From positions 353,570 through 417,569 of the forward strand of contig MU006089.1 of NCBI GenBank assembly GCA_010093705.1: a DNA stretch of 64,000 bases, given 5' to 3'. This DNA is from Patellaria atrata CBS 101060 (taxonomy: Eukaryota > Ascomycota > Dothideomycetes > Patellariales > Patellariaceae). Of the stretch, positions 46,168-56,125 are shown one piece after another. How positions within the stretch are numbered: position 1 is the stretch's first letter; every line of letters starts with the position of its first letter. The notes beneath the pieces are model-generated. The model had not been told where the DNA came from, did no database searches, and saw only the letters and a program-made list of their open reading frames with translations. The position numbers and the translations under genes are program-made.

Positions 46168-47217
46168 TCAAAAATGGAATTCAGTTTTTCGTGATCCCAA
46201 GCTCAATTGCTCCATTTGACGTGCTTTGAGGTTGCAGTAGTACTTCGGTTCGGTCAGGCTTGAGTTAGCAGTATGTCTCCATTTGCGGTCAAACAATAAA
46301 AAAGTTCCTCACAGAGATAAATCCCTCCCTAAAGAAAATAAATAGTAGGTAGAATAGTAGAAATTCCACCATTAGTAAATACTGAAAATCATATAACTAA
46401 AAATCTAATATCCAGTTATCGATTAAACCACTACAGGATACCACCTCACTAATCATCTCCTATCTAAGTAATAAGGTAGTAGTAGACCCAATTCTTTCCC
46501 GCCGGTATCAGGGTCGGGAACATTTACGGAAGTCATGATTCACAAGTACCTTACCGTACCGAGTCCAGTCACAATTTGTCGCAATTCAGAACCTCTTGCA
46601 ACTCAAATCAGATTATAAGTACCCCCAACTACTCCTTCTTTCATCGAACTCGGGCACGTGCCTGAGTAGGTAGGTACCTCGTCTACCTGCAGTGCCGTCA
46701 CAGTTGATTTTCTAAACAAAGGTCACCTGGATTCGATTTTTGCCTTTTGGACTTTTTTTTTTTCTTGACTTTTTTTTTTTTGGTAACGTTCTATATCTTA
46801 TCTATTACTTTACTTTCTTTGACTTCTTTTTAGGGGTTAGAATGGTTGGGTAAGATCGTCATCATGGCTGATGGTTATGGTCTTTTATGTAACGGTTATG
46901 CGGCAGCATAATATCACGTTGAAATCACTTATCATGACGATACGCTGGGAAAGGACAATTCAATGCACCAAGTCCTAGGCTTTACATAACCATAAGCAGG
47001 GAGAGCAAGATACAATGCTCAAAAGCCGTTACCATTGCACAGAAACAAATCGACGAAGCAACCCCCAATTCTCAAAGGCGCAAACGCGCAAACGCCCCAA
47101 CCTTCCAATACCAACAATCCAAAAAGCAAGATCTCATTCACAAAAGTCTCGATCAAGCCATCACCCAGCGTACCCGAACCATAGCGCTCTACAGCAACGC
47201 AAGAAGCACATCATCTC

Positions 47218-47247
47218 ACACAAACCACAAACCACAAACCACAAACC
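47218..47247. repeat. (ACAAACC)n tandem repeat
   Basis: About four copies of the heptamer ACAAACC in a row. Confidence 0.8.
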
Positions 47248-47399
47248 TTTGAATCGAGTTCAAGCTTAGCTTCACAATCAAACAAGTGACTGCTACTGGA
47301 CTCCAGCACCACGGTGAGGTGTTGAACTATCGCTGGAGACCCGTTACAGCTCTGGAAGCACTGTGCAGGGCGAGTCTGTTCGAAGACTGTCTCTTGAGC

Positions 47400-47618
47400 C
47401 CACCAGATTAAAGCACTGGGGCGGCTTGAGGGTCCACCAGATTCAAGCCCTGGGGTGGCTTGTCGAGAGGCCGCTAGATTGAAGCCCTGGGGTGGCTTGA
47501 GGTCCGCCAGCTTGAAGCCCTAGGGTGGCTTAAGGTCCACCTTTCACTCTTTGATGTCCACCAGCTTTATCCCTGGGGTGGCTTGAGTATCCGCCAGATT
47601 GAAGCCCTGGGGTGGCCA
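47400..47618. repeat. Six-copy degenerate ~34-base tandem repeat
   Basis: Copies share CCRCCAGATTGAAGCCC followed by TGGGGTGGCTTGAGG, spaced 33-54 bases, with one copy interrupted by an insertion near 47540-47560. Read on the minus strand a unit can code ATPGLQSG, which resembles the ATPGLNLG repeat inside the gene just upstream on that strand. Confidence 0.85.
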
Positions 47619-47882
47619 TTGTTGGAGAGTACCTTGGGGAGAACCAGGTCGTACCATTTCACCGATGTAGCCCTAAGCACGTCAACAATCGCACAATCGA
47701 AATGAAACGCAGTAAAGATAAACACAACACAAGAGCAACATGAGAACTTTCAGATACCCGTACTACCACAGCTGACAGAGTCACATTCGACCATTCGATA
47801 CCGACCTTAGTAGTATCATTGAGGATCTAGACGGCAATCCCGGGTACTCCGAGTTTCTCCGCAGCTATTTTCTACGACTAGG

Positions 47883-47989
47883 AAAGGGGTATACAATTGG
47901 TTGCCCAAGAGAACGCGCTCGATACTAGCCACCAGTAAAGGGGTTTACACTTGGTTGCCCAAGAGGACGCGCTCGATACTGGTCAGTAC
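47883..47989. repeat. 54-base tandem duplication
   Basis: Units 47883-47936 and 47937-47989 share AAAGGGGT, TTGGTTGCCCAAGAG and ACGCGCTCGATACT with few differences, which suggests a fairly recent duplication. Confidence 0.85.
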
Positions 47990-48109
47990 TAAAGCTTTGG
48001 TTACTAACGGACCATACCGCTTGCAAACAATCAGCTACTAGGCGCGAGATGGTGGCGAATGGTGAAATGTGAACAACTGTCGAGGTACTGTAGGTTCTTT
48101 GGTATCGTA

Positions 48110-49360
48110 CTAGTCATCACAATTGCTTTGTATTGCATTTTCCCAGTACTGTGGCCACTCGGTGATTTGCTGGTGAGCGGCATCGGGTATCCATTCGACT
48201 AAGAGGGTAGACAAGGCCCAGCCGTACGCAACGGAGCAAATGGCGGTGAGGAGGATGACGAGGATACAAAAGTTTATGGACTCGTACACCAATTTCCTGA
48301 GGAACCGAGAGTAGCGGGGGAGAAAATCCAGAAATTTCTCAACAGCCCTGCAGAAGCGCTCAAACGGAAGCTTGACGAGCCAAAGGTAGTGCGGATAAAT
48401 AATGAGAAAAGAGAGGAAAAGTATCCAGAAGACGGTCATTCCAATGCAGTGAAGAATCTGCTTGGAAATGGTTTTCATGCCCGCCTTAAGCCGTCTCAAA
48501 TCTTCTACTTTGCCCTCTGGTCCACGGAGGAGGATCCAAGCAATCATCATCATTTGCAGGCACATGGCGAATAGTTTCATCGTCTCCCAAAGCATCTTGA
48601 CCGACTGCCACATGAATGTGAGGAGTGGGATGTAACGGGAGATAAATCGAATCCACCAATAGTGCCCCAAATTGAGCCCTGGCGTGGCATAATCGTCGCG
48701 GAAAACTTTGTACAGGTGGAGCCCCAGATTGCGCCCTGGCGTGGCGAAATCATCACGCACATTCTGGTAGAGAGTGCTGAAGACAAGGGGTACGAGCTCA
48801 GAGAGCTTCTTCAGACAAGTCTTCGTCTCAAGCAGAAGGTCGATGGATCCACTGTACATAGCCTCCAGAGTTAAGACCGACAATTTAAACCACACATTTA
48901 GGCGTGTGGTACCGTAAGTAGTGACTGTGACAAGAGGACGTCCGCCCGTCCCCCAGAGAAAGAGAACAACCCGATACGTTAACGTGAGCGGGTCTTCCTT
49001 TGCGATCTCTAGAACGACGACGAGGACTTCGAGCACTTTTTCTAATCCAGTTTCCTTCAGGAACGCGACGACTTTCTCGGACGCATCTTTTTGAGGAGCA
49101 GCAGGAGCTGGTGGTGGAGGGTCGGTGGTGAGGACGAGTGGCGGGGCGTCAATGGTGAGGATACGGGGAGGAGGGTCGACGGTGAGGATGGGTGTCGGTG
49201 CGTCAAGTGTGAGGACTGATGGTGGTGCACCAATTGCCAGTGTTTCTACCGGGTAGACCGGGATGTACGGGTTCGATGGGCCGTAAGTTAACGACGACTC
49301 ATCGTTGAGCGAATGGACCAAAAACGCTAAAAGGTGCGAAAGGATTTGACGGAAACACAT
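48110..49360 (-). CDS. Orphan multi-pass membrane protein with internal repeats
   Basis: One open frame; the first ATG is at 49360, giving 416 residues. The frame stays open upstream to about 49417 and an acceptor-like TTTTCAG precedes it, so an extra 5' exon is possible. Residues about 45-80 are four tandem 9-residue units (APPSVLTLD, APTPILTVD, PPPRILTID, APPLVLTTD). A second duplication reads RDDFATPGRNLG and RDDYATPGLNLG, encoded by two 57-base units (48664-48720, 48721-48777). The second half has about three membrane helices (LFAMCLQMMMIAWILL, MTVFWILFLSFLIIY, FCILVILLTAICSVAYGWAL). No family is recognised. Function unknown; probably lineage-restricted. Confidence 0.65.
   Translation of the reverse strand: MCFRQILSHLLAFLVHSLNDESSLTYGPSNPYIPVYPVETLAIGAPPSVLTLDAPTPILTVDPPPRILTIDAPPLVLTTDPPPPAPAAPQKDASEKVVAFLKETGLEKVLEVLVVVLEIAKEDPLTLTYRVVLFLWGTGGRPLVTVTTYGTTRLNVWFKLSVLTLEAMYSGSIDLLLETKTCLKKLSELVPLVFSTLYQNVRDDFATPGRNLGLHLYKVFRDDYATPGLNLGHYWWIRFISRYIPLLTFMWQSVKMLWETMKLFAMCLQMMMIAWILLRGPEGKVEDLRRLKAGMKTISKQILHCIGMTVFWILFLSFLIIYPHYLWLVKLPFERFCRAVEKFLDFLPRYSRFLRKLVYESINFCILVILLTAICSVAYGWALSTLLVEWIPDAAHQQITEWPQYWENAIQSNCDD
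48664..48777 (-). repeat. Coding 57-base tandem repeat inside the orphan membrane gene
   Basis: Two adjacent units both contain GCCCTGGCGTGGC and translate on the minus strand to RDDFATPG/RDDYATPG. They resemble the noncoding 34-base array at 47400-47618. Confidence 0.8.
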
Positions 49361-51161
49361 TGTGCAGGAAGCGACAATGTAATTCCAGAGGTGATGGAGA
49401 GAGAGGTTGGTGCTCACAGAAGCTGAAAAGGGGTCTTGAGAATAAGGGTGTCAAAAAAAAAATCTGCTGCTGAGATTATGTTGACGGTGCGGTAAGATGG
49501 AGAAGAAAGGAAGGAACGGAGGTGCGCAGGTAATAAATAGGAAAACATTGCCAAGACATCCGTTTGCACATCGCTTAGCGGGTACAATGAGCAAGTTATT
49601 AAGAGAAGGGTGAAGGTGAAGGTGAAGGTGCAGGTCACGCGTGAGGGAACTTGAGTATCAGGATTGCATGGGACATACAACGTTGCAAATGACTTTGGGG
49701 GTTCCTGCTGCAAAGACGTAATAAAACCTGGGAATGCAACTGGATAACTTTATGACGACTCTAAGCACTTCACATCAGATGTGCAACTTGGGAGCTTCTA
49801 CGGCCTTGGAAATACAATCTGTACTGGTAGGGATGCTGAGATAAGAACGACGACACTAGTCCTACAAGCTCATCCACTTTGAATTGTTTGTTTCATACCG
49901 TTCCATAGCTGATAATTCTTGATCTTTAGGGACTTGTTGTAGATATGGTGGAGGAATGCCAACTTTGGCCCATGGCGACCTCCCCAGATTTCGTACACTC
50001 GAGTCAAGGTTCTCCCAGAGAGGAATTTATAAAATTCTAGGGACGCAATAACAGTTACATAGACAGGAGACTAGAACACACGAAAGCGAGAAGATTGGAC
50101 TCGTTAAGGGATATATCATCTACCGTTATTTACTACCTTGAATCCATACTTCCAAGAGGATTTCTACACGTAGTATATGTACAAGAGTTACATATACAAA
50201 CAGGGTGCAACAGATCTAGTGTTATATTCTCTTCCACAATACAGATAGCATATCTCAGTTGCTATGTGGTCCTTGTACACTTCCCTTACTCCTGTCATAT
50301 TCCAAGGACGGATAATACCTATTGTCTGATAATGTAAACATCTTGTACAGTCCTGCGTCATTTGTGTTGCCCCATAATCTCCAATATGACGGAAACTAGA
50401 TAACTTACAGATCATCCATACGAATCTTAGAATTATTTCATAGGTAAACGGCGAAAAATGTACAAAAGTCTTCACATCCAAGGAGAATAGGATGGGTCGT
50501 CGTTAGAGAAGGATGCGGAATATTGATTTTGCGACCCACCATACTAGTTCTATTTCGAGACACTGGGAGCCAAAGGCCCTTGCGCTGTTGGAATCGACGT
50601 CACCTCTCCCATCATGGATTATCAAACGCGATAGCATTCCATTGCGAAAGCGAAAAGTGAAAAGGCTTCTTCGTACTATTTACTGATACCAAATATGAGA
50701 CTCAGAGCCCTAGTTTAGCCTCGCCTTTGGCTGAATACGAAGCATACACCATAACGATCTTAGGTTTTAATCACTCGTACCCTTTTCTGGTGGTATATTA
50801 GCTACACCCCGGGACAGTCTGATGTATTTGTGTAGGTACTTGTACCACAGCGATAGTATTGGAAAGTGATGATATTGTACATCCCCGTCTTCAAGCACCC
50901 TGGTGGACGAAAGAGCGATAGACTGGTAAGAAAAGTACCGTAAGGTATGGTCTACCTTAATAGCATTTAGGTGATCTACGCACGCTACGTTATACATCTC
51001 GCCAAACCCCCAATTGCCCAATAATGCAGGACCTAGAGTATGCCGAGATGTACTAACATACAGTATGACCACCCTCCTGCCTTCTTACTGATTCTACAAA
51101 CCACTTAACCTTGCGATACTTGCAGGAAGAAGACTAATATTCTGTTGATTCAACCACCACA
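49361..51161. other. Divergent intergenic region, no gene seen
   Basis: About 1.8 kb. A GGTGAA hexamer repeat lies at 49608-49634 and a GTACCGTAAGGTA motif near 50935. Open frames are short and unconvincing. Confidence 0.6.
49608..49634. repeat. (GGTGAA)n hexamer repeat
   Basis: About four copies of GGTGAA in noncoding DNA. Confidence 0.8.
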
Positions 51162-52471
51162 ATGTCTATAACGATACCCTGTGGAAGTCTCTCCTCCATA
51201 TCCCCCACCCTTTTCCGGCGCCTCAAGTCGCTTACGTCATTCCAATGTCATCCCAAATCTCAACCTCACATGAGCACTAGGAAGATGCATAACGTAAAAG
51301 ACTTTCGCCATTGTCCTCCAACCATCAATAGTACCAACCCAAGGCTTTCGCTACTCCAAAATCACTTTCAAGGACAATCACAATTCAGACGCTCAAAATC
51401 ATCCAGCATGTCAAACAATAATGCAGAATTCCGGTTGGGAAACGTATTCAATGTCAAAGATAAAGTAGCCTTGGTAACTGGCGGAGGCTCTGGAATCGGT
51501 CTGATGGTAAACCTATTCATCCTTCAATTGCTCGATTATATTTATATTGTTTCAAACTCCTACTTCTATCCTCGATGCTGAAATCAGCTTCTAGATCACT
51601 CAAGCCCTTGCCGTCAACGGGGCGAAGGTCTATATCGTTGGCCGTACTGAGGAGAAGCTTGACAGAGTTGCCGAACTCTACGGCAAAGATATCGATGGCC
51701 AGATTATTCCCATCACGGGTGACGTATCTACCAAGGAGGGCGTAGTGTAAGCACTGATCATACACATATTTTCCTAATCTTATCATACTAAAGTGGTGTA
51801 GAAACATAGTGAAGGAAATTGAGTCTCGTGAGAAGTGTCTCTGCATTCTCGTCAACAACGCTGGTATAGCCGCTCCCAAGAGATTACCGGACGGCAAGAA
51901 TGCAGAGGAAGTGAAGAAGACGCTCTTCGATCCGGCTACGTGAGTCCTCTTACATTTATACGGTTCAACTTGTTCTGATTCTATCAGAGTCGAGGAGTGG
52001 ACGGATCTCTACGCCACTAATGTCGTTGGTCCCTTCTTGTTGACCACTGGATTCCTTCCACTGCTCCAGAAAGCGACAGAGCATCAATACGGATACAGTG
52101 GTTGTGTGATCAACATCACATCGATTTCTGGCCTCGTCAAAATCTCCCAGGGACATTTCTCCTACAACTCGTCCAAAGGAGCGCAAGTCCACCTTAACAA
52201 GCTTCTCGCCGCCGAAGTGGCTAAGGCTGGTTTGAAAATCCGTATCAATAGCATTGCGCCGGGTGTATTCCCTAGTGAGATGACTACCGAGGAAAGCGGT
52301 CCCGATCAAAAAAGCCTCATGCCCAAGGAGAAGAAGGAAGGATTGCCGAGTAGCAGGCCAGGCAACGATAGGGACATGGCGGCAGCCGTACTGTTTGCTG
52401 CAAGTTGCCAGTATCTCAACGGTCAAACTATTCCGGTGGACGGTGGATACCTGATTCAAGTGGGTGTCTAA
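51162..52471 (+). CDS. Short-chain dehydrogenase/reductase (SDR), classical type
   Basis: Four exons: 51162-51506, 51595-51746, 51802-51939, 51988-52471; introns 88, 55 and 48 bases; 372 residues. The SDR core begins near 95 with VKDKVALVTGGGSGIGLM (NAD(P)-binding TGxxxGxG at 106-113). LVNNAGIA follows at about 182-189, then SISGLVKISQGHFSYNSSKGA (catalytic Ser, Tyr-x-x-x-Lys), and the core ends GQTIPVDGGYLIQVGV. It resembles RhlG-like 3-oxoacyl reductases and related fungal SDRs; the substrate is unknown. The first 82 residues are basic and Ser-rich (SPTLFRRLKSLTSFQ), so a mitochondrial targeting signal is possible. A second ATG at 51408 (MSNNNAEF) would give a cytosolic form of usual length. 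Confidence 0.9.
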
Positions 52472-53768
52472 AGGAAAGGTACTCTTTTCATTTCACACTT
52501 AGACGGATCCTTTCAAAAGCTTGAACGCAGTTGGAGTAGGGTGAATGACTCCGATTTGTGATTTGCGTGTATTCTGAGATCACTCCTTGATCATATCAAA
52601 CTTGATTCATGAATCAATATGTGAGATATCAAATTGCTGCAGCATGCATAGGTGAATCAAACATGATCAACACATCATTTTTGGGACCAGTGATTCGGCA
52701 GTTAAAAATTGCTAAAACTGACTAACGCCAACCATCAAAACCTGCAGCGGTAGTAGATCGGGAGATTCGAAGATACATTACTCTCGAATGTTCCCGCCCT
52801 TTTATATACTTCACATCCCACTTCATTTCGTTATCATGCCTTGCAGTCTTGCCTCTGCACTATGCACTTTGCAAACTATTTATTGATGGGCTTTTAAGTC
52901 GAAGGGACTAGTAGACCCTCTATTACTTGTACGGTCAAGTCTTAGCTATGGTTGGCGTCCCGGCTATAAATTTTGGAAGCTACCACAACTACCCTGCATT
53001 TTTGATACCAGCATACATTTCCCGACTATACATTTTACGCTCTATCATATTTCCTAGGCAACACCCACACTTCTCCCTTCCGGTAGTAAAATCGGAAGCC
53101 TCCTAGGTAAAAGTGTACACTATATTAGACTGGGAATATAATGTTAATCAAATGAATAGTTTATGCTAGGTAAGGGAATAGTGGCTTGTGTAATATGCTT
53201 GGAATTACATACTTGATTTATAAGTACCTTTCATCCTGCGAGGAATTTCGCTTTATGGTTGGTGACTGCTACACGTATCTTGTATACCGGCTTCGTTTGC
53301 TGCACAGGCATGTTTATCTTCTTGAAAGGTAATGAGGTACCCAGTCTGAGAGGCGACAAATCAATAATCGTTTGGGCTTTAATCTACTATCTCAGCTCAT
53401 GACTGTGTGACTCGAAGATGAACAGTCCAGATGAGTCGAAGTTATATAACTTGATTCCATTTGCTACTTAGATCTAAGAATGAAATATATGAGATTACTT
53501 TTGGTGAAAAAGGGAAGTGCTTTTTATGAATATAAGGCCAAACAAGAAAAGTGTAAGAAAGGGATAGGTTCTCGTTGGGGGATGTGTCGTACAGCACCTC
53601 GCTGAAAGGGAAGAAAGAGGGGACTAGTAAAAAGGAAGGGACAGTAAAAGAGAAAAGCCGCCCAGTGAATCCCTGAGAAATTATGACTCTGCAGTATACC
53701 GTAACTCTTTGTTCAACATCGCTTGAGTGCCGTGCGGATGAAAGGTTTTTGTTGAGGTGATTATCTTT
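52472..53768. other. AT-rich intergenic region, convergent ends
   Basis: About 1.3 kb. Imperfect inverted segments with TGATTCATGAATCA lie near 52601. No gene or transposon end recognised. Confidence 0.5.
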
Positions 53769-55052
53769 TCATACATCCTCATCCGTACATCTCTCTCTGT
53801 CCCGCTTAACCAGCTCCGCTCTAAGTGTACTCATCGCTTCATCCACCACGCGCATATTTCTGTCCCCTTCTGGTCCAAATTCTCTCGCCTTCTCATACGC
53901 CAAGAGGGCTTCGTCGAGCTTATTAAGTGCACGAAGCGCCTTCGCTTTGACGAAGTACAGTGCCGCAATTTCGTAGTTAGGCGGATATTTCGGATCAGTT
54001 GGAATGGCGATAAGAAGGTTAGGGAAGGTTCGCAGAGATCCCGAATTGGTAAAGGCGTCTATAACCCCTTGGACGAGGTGAGCAACGGTTGCATTGCGCG
54101 ACGAAAACAAAAGATTAAGTAATCTACTACGGTATGCAAGGAAAATGACCCGATTGAGTCTCTTTGCAACATCGTCCAGGTGCGGTCGGGTTAGAATAGT
54201 TGTATAGTGCTGCCTCAGTGGCATCGAAAGTTCCCAGAAGATTTCGGTAAATTCATGTGGATGTCTTTGTGCCGTGCGGCAAACTGGGAGATGTATCAAT
54301 CGGTGCCAGAGTTCATCCATCCATGCGGCAGTGTTGAATCCCCGGCGCGTAACGGTTTTAGTCAACTTGTGAATGTACGCGTACGGAAAAGACTGATCTC
54401 TCCTGAAGCCTAATATGTAAAGATACCCCACATTCATTAAGCGTTGCCACGGGTCAAAGAGCCGATTAAAGGTGACAAGTTTCTCATGGCACGGTCTTCG
54501 AGCAGCTAAATATAGTTCTGTGTCCGAGAAGAACTTATCTCGGCCACGGTTGGCGAGAAAGGCGACGAGTTGAGGCAGTTCGTGGATCGATATCATCATG
54601 AATTCTTGCCGGACGTTAGGCAGTCTTGCTTTGACTAGCTGAACATCAAGCGCGTGGCGGCTACAATTGAGGATTGTGAGAGGCCTACGTATCGCCAAAT
54701 TCGGAAATTTTACACGCCCAAAGAGCTCACTTTCATTGTGCTGGTACAAGTTACAGCCTACGACGCGTATGAACAAGTTCGCAGAGTAGAAGACGTTAGC
54801 GGCTTCGTGATGAATCTGGCGGTTCGTGTATAGAAGAGCGGTGTGTACATTGTAGATGTAATCCGGATAATTCTCAAACGGGCCCGTTCCAGGACGGTGT
54901 ATGTGCTGTATAGCACTTGTAAACGTTGATACTTTCCTTCGGCGCTGATGGGAGAATGATTTGTTCGATGGATTGGCAAGATCAAGGACCTCGTGATAGA
55001 TCTTAATCCGTATCTCTGCTGGAAGATCTAAGAAGCGGAAGTGGCTAGCCAT
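53769..55052 (-). CDS. F-box-like protein with C-terminal TPR-like helices
   Basis: Intronless, 427 residues. The N-terminal FRFLDLPAEIRIKIYHEVLDL (about 5-25) matches the LPxEIRxxIY pattern of the large fungal family of F-box-like proteins. It is followed by LLYTNRQIHHEAANVFYSANLFI, the usual second block. The C-terminus contains YFVKAKALRALNKLDEALLAYEKAREFGPEG, a clear tetratricopeptide repeat helix pair. Such proteins may recruit substrates to SCF ubiquitin ligases, but most are uncharacterised. It starts at the ATG at 55052; there is no other in-frame ATG close by. Codon use looks ordinary. Confidence 0.8.
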   Translation of the reverse strand: MASHFRFLDLPAEIRIKIYHEVLDLANPSNKSFSHQRRRKVSTFTSAIQHIHRPGTGPFENYPDYIYNVHTALLYTNRQIHHEAANVFYSANLFIRVVGCNLYQHNESELFGRVKFPNLAIRRPLTILNCSRHALDVQLVKARLPNVRQEFMMISIHELPQLVAFLANRGRDKFFSDTELYLAARRPCHEKLVTFNRLFDPWQRLMNVGYLYILGFRRDQSFPYAYIHKLTKTVTRRGFNTAAWMDELWHRLIHLPVCRTAQRHPHEFTEIFWELSMPLRQHYTTILTRPHLDDVAKRLNRVIFLAYRSRLLNLLFSSRNATVAHLVQGVIDAFTNSGSLRTFPNLLIAIPTDPKYPPNYEIAALYFVKAKALRALNKLDEALLAYEKAREFGPEGDRNMRVVDEAMSTLRAELVKRDRERCTDEDV

Positions 55053-56125
55053 ATCGGATACGGTGCCTACGATCCGCGCACCTCGAAGACTGTTGTTTAT
55101 GGGCTGTCGTTTCGATTTTCAAGAGATGCAGGTCTTAAGAAGTCTTGACGGAGTTGCGAAATCTCTTTTAAAGAGTAGTAAAGCCACCAGAACCTATGAA
55201 GAACAAAAATATTATAACAAACGCCGGAGGGCAAAAATGTGAGCCTAACGGGTAAGCTTGACTTGTGAATATCCTTATAGAAGATAGTTTTTCTGGCGCT
55301 GTTTGAGTACTCCAACGCAACCAAGTGACAAGATCCGAAGACGAAAAGTTTCATCTTCACTTTGTCGAGACATTGTTCGTATACTCGGTGTACATTCACT
55401 CTTACCTAGAATTAGTCTCAGACGTTACCGTATAGGAGAGTTAAAAACAAAAAGAAGGACCTCTGTTATACGGAGGAATCGAACGTATACGTAAGAGATT
55501 TGTCCATACTTGAACTTGTTCATCCGTTACGGAATCATAGATGGTTGTTGTACAGTGCAGAGGTCACGGAATGCTAACTGTGAAAAGAGAGGAAATTAGA
55601 TTGCAGTAATCGTGCCGTTGATACAATCCGTACGATAACATGATAATACATCCGTGAACATCTTCATTCTTCTATGCCGTTCTCTACGACTTATTTCATA
55701 CTTCTTAGGTATTGGGAAATAGTGGGATATTAGAGTGAGTGAGTGGATGAAGCTTGGTCGTTGGAAGCGCATTCAGAGCTGGCTCTTAAGGCCACTAGCT
55801 CTAGTGATAGGAACGGGAGTTGAAATCAATCTCATTCAATTACCATACGGAGTATTTATGCATTTAAACCTCGAAAAGCTTTATTCATCAATTTTAAGCT
55901 CTTCATGAAGCATTCGACTCGTTTTTAGTTACTCTGATGCAGAAAGCTTCCCCGCGTTTGCGTTGTTGGCTAAAGAGTAAGGGACTGGGGAGAAATTTCT
56001 ATCATACCGTCTTTATGCGTTATTCGCAAATCTTTAGCTGGACTACTTACTATTCGTTACATCTCTATTGTCCCGTTTGATTCAAAATAGTCAGTTTTGT
56101 TTCGATCGAGGTACTGTTCAATATA
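55053..56125. other. Intergenic, no gene seen
   Basis: About 1.07 kb of unremarkable sequence between the F-box-like gene start and the carboxypeptidase pseudogene. Confidence 0.6.

Larger units (their letters stand above)
46168..48109. other. Long intergenic region with repeat arrays
   Basis: About 1.9 kb between convergent genes. It contains T-rich DNA near 46749-46783, a 7-base repeat at 47218-47247, a 34-base degenerate array at 47400-47618 and a 54-base duplication at 47883-47989. No gene seen. Confidence 0.6.
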
